64,000 nt of DNA, taken from UBA1435 sp041663285. Lineage in GTDB: Bacteria; Patescibacteriota; Microgenomatia; UBA12405. Positions 61,658 through 64,000 of this stretch are shown here, piece by piece. The stretch's first letter is position 1. Each line of letters opens with the position of its first letter. The stretch is taken from NCBI GenBank assembly GCA_041663285.1, contig JBAZSP010000001.1, forward strand, positions 1 to 64,000, in the 5' to 3' direction. The position numbers were made by a program, and so were the translations under genes. The notes under the pieces were generated by a model. It worked only from the letters and a program-made list of their open reading frames with translations, was not told the DNA's origin and ran no database searches.

Positions 61658-62203
61658 ATGAAATCTTTTTTAAAAGCCCTGTTGTTGGCTTTTTTGGCCT
61701 ATGCTGTCATCTTTGGTTTTTTGGGCTTTGTTTCTATCCTGATTCCCAGTCCCTATTTTTCTTATGCCCTAACCGCCAGTGCTTCTTTCTCTATCTTGGT
61801 GGCGGTTATTATTTTTGTCAGTATCCATTGGCACCAAATCCCGGCATTGCTTTTTATCCTACTTTTAGGCGTGATAACCGCCTATTTCCCCTTAGGTTAT
61901 CCCATGTCCGAAGATCCTCATACCTGTCAGAGCTTTCCCTGCACAAATTTCCGGCCGGACTTACAAAAATCCTACTTTTTGGTCCGGGGTGTTCCTTTAA
62001 TTTGGCAGGGTTATGCCAGCTTTCCTTTGGAATCTAAAATTAGAATTACCCCGGCTCCTTATTCCGATTTTGGCCGTTATGGCGGAGATTGGTGGGCTCC
62101 GGCTGCTTATTGGCCCAACCTTGTGAACAATATTTTAATCATTATCTATCCTTCTGCCCTTTTTTATTTGCTAAAAATTCTCCTTCCCCGATTTAGGTCT
62201 TGA
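61658..62203 (+). CDS. Membrane protein of unknown function
   Basis: A 181-residue protein with four membrane segments (about 7-28, 35-55, 62-80 and 150-172) and one outside loop of about 70 residues containing a Cys pair (CQSFPC). GAGG lies 7 nt before the ATG, marking an internal operon gene. No family is recognised. It ends inside the -35 box of the following gene's promoter. Confidence 0.6.
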   Translation: MKSFLKALLLAFLAYAVIFGFLGFVSILIPSPYFSYALTASASFSILVAVIIFVSIHWHQIPALLFILLLGVITAYFPLGYPMSEDPHTCQSFPCTNFRPDLQKSYFLVRGVPLIWQGYASFPLESKIRITPAPYSDFGRYGGDWWAPAAYWPNLVNNILIIIYPSALFYLLKILLPRFRS

Positions 62204-62229
62204 CTTCGGGTTTTATACGGGTGTATCTT
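62200..62229 (+). promoter_or_regulatory. Promoter of the DUF6504-like/polymerase operon
   Basis: TTGACT (62200-62205), 18-nt spacer ending in TG, TATCTT (62224-62229), then 8 nt to the GTG start at 62238. The -35 box overlaps the TGA of the upstream gene. Confidence 0.6.
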
Positions 62230-62237
62230 TTGGTATT

Positions 62238-62498
62238 GTGATCCAAAAAATTAGCGCTCCCGTTAGTGTGGTTTTAACTTTTAGTCATCGTCAGCGGACG
62301 GTCCGGCCGGTCAAGCTGGTCTGGGATGGTCACGAACATGTCATTACCAAAATCGGTTTTCACCACACTTACTGGCAGGGGAGGACTTTATACCATGTTT
62401 TTTCAGTCGCTTCACCATCAATGTTTTTTCGTCTTGTCCTGAATACTCAAAATTTATTTTGGATTCTCGAGGAGGTTTCCGATGACCTGCCCGCCTGA
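62238..62498 (+). CDS. DUF6504-like small protein
   Basis: The 86-residue protein starts with GTG. It is beta-rich with a pattern like DUF6504 proteins: PVKLVWDGHEHVITKIGFHHTYWQG, FSVASPSMFFRLVLNTQ and FWILEEV. Such small proteins often sit beside translesion polymerase genes. Its last 17 nt overlap the polymerase gene, so the two are cotranslated. It may be a subunit or partner of the polymerase; this is an inference from context. Confidence 0.6.
   Translation: MIQKISAPVSVVLTFSHRQRTVRPVKLVWDGHEHVITKIGFHHTYWQGRTLYHVFSVASPSMFFRLVLNTQNLFWILEEVSDDLPA
62469..62475 (+). promoter_or_regulatory. Strong Shine-Dalgarno of the polymerase gene
   Basis: GAGGAGG lies 6 nt before the ATG at 62482, inside the preceding gene. 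It contrasts with the leaderless first genes and fixes the polymerase start. Confidence 0.8.
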
Positions 62499-63711
62499 AT
62501 TACCTTTTAATCCCAAACCTTCTACCGTTATGTTCATCGACCTCAATTCCTGTTTTGCTTCCATTGAGCAACAGGCCAATCCGCTTTTGCGTGGTCGGCC
62601 TATTGCCGTGGCGGCTTACGATTCGCCCCGGGGCTGTATTTTGGCTCCCTCTGTCGAAGCCAAAAAATTAGGCATTAAAGTTGGTATGAGAGTGGCCGAC
62701 GGTCAGCTTATTTGCCCCGGTCTTTTGGTCTTAACTCCCGACCCTCACAAGTACCGGGCGGTTCATCGTCAGTTGCGGGCTATTTTGGGCCAATACACCA
62801 CTCAATTTGTTGCCAAATCAGTCGATGAATTCGTGCTAAACCTTGAGGGTTTCCCTGCCTTTCGCCGCGGTCTGTTTACCGTCGGTCAGGAAATCAAAAG
62901 CCGGATCCGGTCCGAAATCGGTGACTGGTTGACCGTCTCTATTGGCCTGGCTCCTAACCGTTTCCTGGCCAAAACGGCTTCTAATCTAAAAAAGCCGGAT
63001 GGTTTGGAAGAAATAAATATTTCTAATTTTAAGCAGATTTATGCCCGTCTGTCTTTGACCGATTTAACCGGGATCGACAAAAATCTAGCCGCCCGGCTTA
63101 ATCTGGTCGGCATCCATACCGTTTTAGACTTTTTCGGCTCATCTCTTAGCCGTTTAAAATCCGCCTTCCGTTCAGTTTGCGGCTATTACTGGTATCTCCG
63201 GCTTCGCGGCTGGGAAATAGACGACGTCGAATTTGGCCGCAAAAGCTTCGGCCACATGTATTCACTGCCGCGCCCCTTGGTTACCAAAGCCGAGCTTTCG
63301 CCGATCTTAGCCAAATTGGTCGAAAAAACCTGTTATCGGCTTCGCCAAAAAGGTTATCACACCCGCGGCCTTCATTTGGCCGTTTTATATCGTGATCATA
63401 GTTTTTGGCACCAGGGCATGGCTACTCAAGCCACCCTCTTCTCTTCTGCCGATATCTACAAATTGGCCCTTAGAATTTTGTCCCGCTCACCCTATCTTAA
63501 GCCGGTGGCCAATCTTTCGGTTTCCTGTTTTAATCTGGTCAAAAGCCAATCGGTTCAGTTTGATTTATTCGACACCGTCGCCCCCAAGTTAAGGCTGACC
63601 CAGGCTCTTGACAATATCAACACCATTTACGGCAATTTTGTCATCACCCCGGCCGTCATGCTTGGCACCGGCGATCAGGTTCTCGACCGCATTGGCTTTG
63701 GGAATATTTAG
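62482..63711 (+). CDS. Y-family DNA polymerase (DinB/Pol IV-like)
   Basis: The 409-residue translesion polymerase has the first metal motif MFIDLNSCFASIEQ (D20, with the aromatic F25 as steric gate) and the second, SVDEFVLNL (D115, E116). Helix-hairpin-helix and little-finger regions follow, with SIGLAPNRFLAKTASNLKKP as in DinB. The usual SIDE motif is SVDE here. It copies past damaged bases with low fidelity. Its stop overlaps the convergent small gene (TTAG, 63708-63711). Confidence 0.93.
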   Translation: MTCPPELPFNPKPSTVMFIDLNSCFASIEQQANPLLRGRPIAVAAYDSPRGCILAPSVEAKKLGIKVGMRVADGQLICPGLLVLTPDPHKYRAVHRQLRAILGQYTTQFVAKSVDEFVLNLEGFPAFRRGLFTVGQEIKSRIRSEIGDWLTVSIGLAPNRFLAKTASNLKKPDGLEEINISNFKQIYARLSLTDLTGIDKNLAARLNLVGIHTVLDFFGSSLSRLKSAFRSVCGYYWYLRLRGWEIDDVEFGRKSFGHMYSLPRPLVTKAELSPILAKLVEKTCYRLRQKGYHTRGLHLAVLYRDHSFWHQGMATQATLFSSADIYKLALRILSRSPYLKPVANLSVSCFNLVKSQSVQFDLFDTVAPKLRLTQALDNINTIYGNFVITPAVMLGTGDQVLDRIGFGNI

Positions 63712-63929
63712 TAGGTTCCGCCTCCGCCTCTGTGCCTGCCCCTACTAAGTGGTCCCGTTCCCCACATGTTTGCTTGCCTTCTGGCAACAGCTAGCCTTCC
63801 GCTCCGTCCTCCTCTTATCGGTGTCGGATATCCTTGATCAGCAGAGACATCATCCATATCCGAAACAGCTGGCGGATTTTCCGCTCCAACCCGGGGAGGG
63901 ACAATTACTCGTTCCGTTTTAACAGCCAT
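63708..63929 (-). CDS. Small basic hypothetical protein
   Basis: A 73-residue protein, Gly/Arg-rich in its second half (RGGRSGRLAVARRQ and RGRHRGGGG). No family is recognised. It is supported as a gene by TATAAT 6 nt before the ATG and by the 4-bp stop overlap with the polymerase gene, both features shared with confident genes in this window. The remaining 71 bp to the window edge show no gene. Confidence 0.5.
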   Translation of the reverse strand: MAVKTERVIVPPRVGAENPPAVSDMDDVSADQGYPTPIRGGRSGRLAVARRQANMWGTGPLSRGRHRGGGGTY

Positions 63930-64000
63930 ACAGTAATTATATTACTATAAATCCAATTTATCATTCAAAGGATACGGCCGGCGAACAAAGATAACCAGGC

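Overview
The window looks like a piece of a chromosome from a Candidate Phyla Radiation (Patescibacteria) bacterium, most likely of the Microgenomates kind. The evidence is indirect: very tight gene packing, many short zinc-ribbon or single-helix membrane proteins, an elaborate type IV pilus locus, secreted Pro/Thr-rich surface proteins, salvage enzymes rather than biosynthetic pathways, and first genes of transcripts that mostly lack Shine-Dalgarno sites. TGA is used as a normal stop (for example at 36889), which argues against the Gracilibacteria/Absconditabacteria code. No rRNA, tRNA, CRISPR array, integrase or transposase was seen.

Layout. 1-6.5 kb: a truncated MGDG-synthase-like glycosyltransferase, a secreted SdrD_B-type surface protein, a triple zinc ribbon, an amidohydrolase, a YdcF-like protein, a HAD phosphatase and a DUF885-like peptidase. 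6.7-11 kb: a pseudopilin, a GT39/DUF2142-like membrane protein, an FAD oxidoreductase and an aldo/keto reductase. 11.2-16.7 kb: a response regulator, histidine kinase, MacA-like adaptor, MacB-type ATPase and permease and a DUF5666 protein, reading as one stress-responsive export operon. 16.7-24.5 kb: a cyclase-family hydrolase, a GFO/IDH/MocA oxidoreductase, a 1085-residue membrane protein with VIT- and vWA-like parts, a zinc-ribbon membrane protein and a lactate permease. 24.5-25.6 kb: a retron. 25.6-33 kb: small membrane proteins, an RRM protein, M48 peptidase, RDD protein, methyltransferases, nucleotidyltransferase, bacteriohemerythrin, TspO and a SRAP (YedK/HMCES) protein.

33-48 kb is a type IV pilus locus that opens with a PAS protein, a hybrid-length sensor kinase and two single-domain receivers, continues with PilB, PilC, five prepilin-like genes (one carrying a large ectodomain), a PilM/LytR_C-like protein and the probable major pilin, and closes with a seven-repeat FG-GAP surface protein. 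48-54 kb holds Nudix and sugar-phosphate isomerase genes, then queA-apt-mtnP, which together recycle the adenine released from S-adenosylmethionine by-products, and a cation/Ca2+ exchanger. 54-60 kb encodes a PDZ protein, a 1638-residue alpha-2-macroglobulin without a visible thioester and a membrane-anchored MEMO-family protein. The window ends with small secreted proteins, a DUF6504-like protein and a Y-family DNA polymerase.

The most interesting system is the retron at 24520-25563 (minus strand): a 139-nt non-coding RNA bounded by a perfect 14-bp inverted repeat, with three msr-type hairpins and a 17-bp perfect msd hairpin, directly upstream of a reverse transcriptase with retron hallmarks. 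No recognised effector is fused or adjacent, and the msd is unusually short. A second theme is gene expression layout: about two dozen start codons lie 5-8 nt after a -10-like hexamer (leaderless transcription), and six of eleven convergent gene pairs share their stop codons in a 4-bp overlap.
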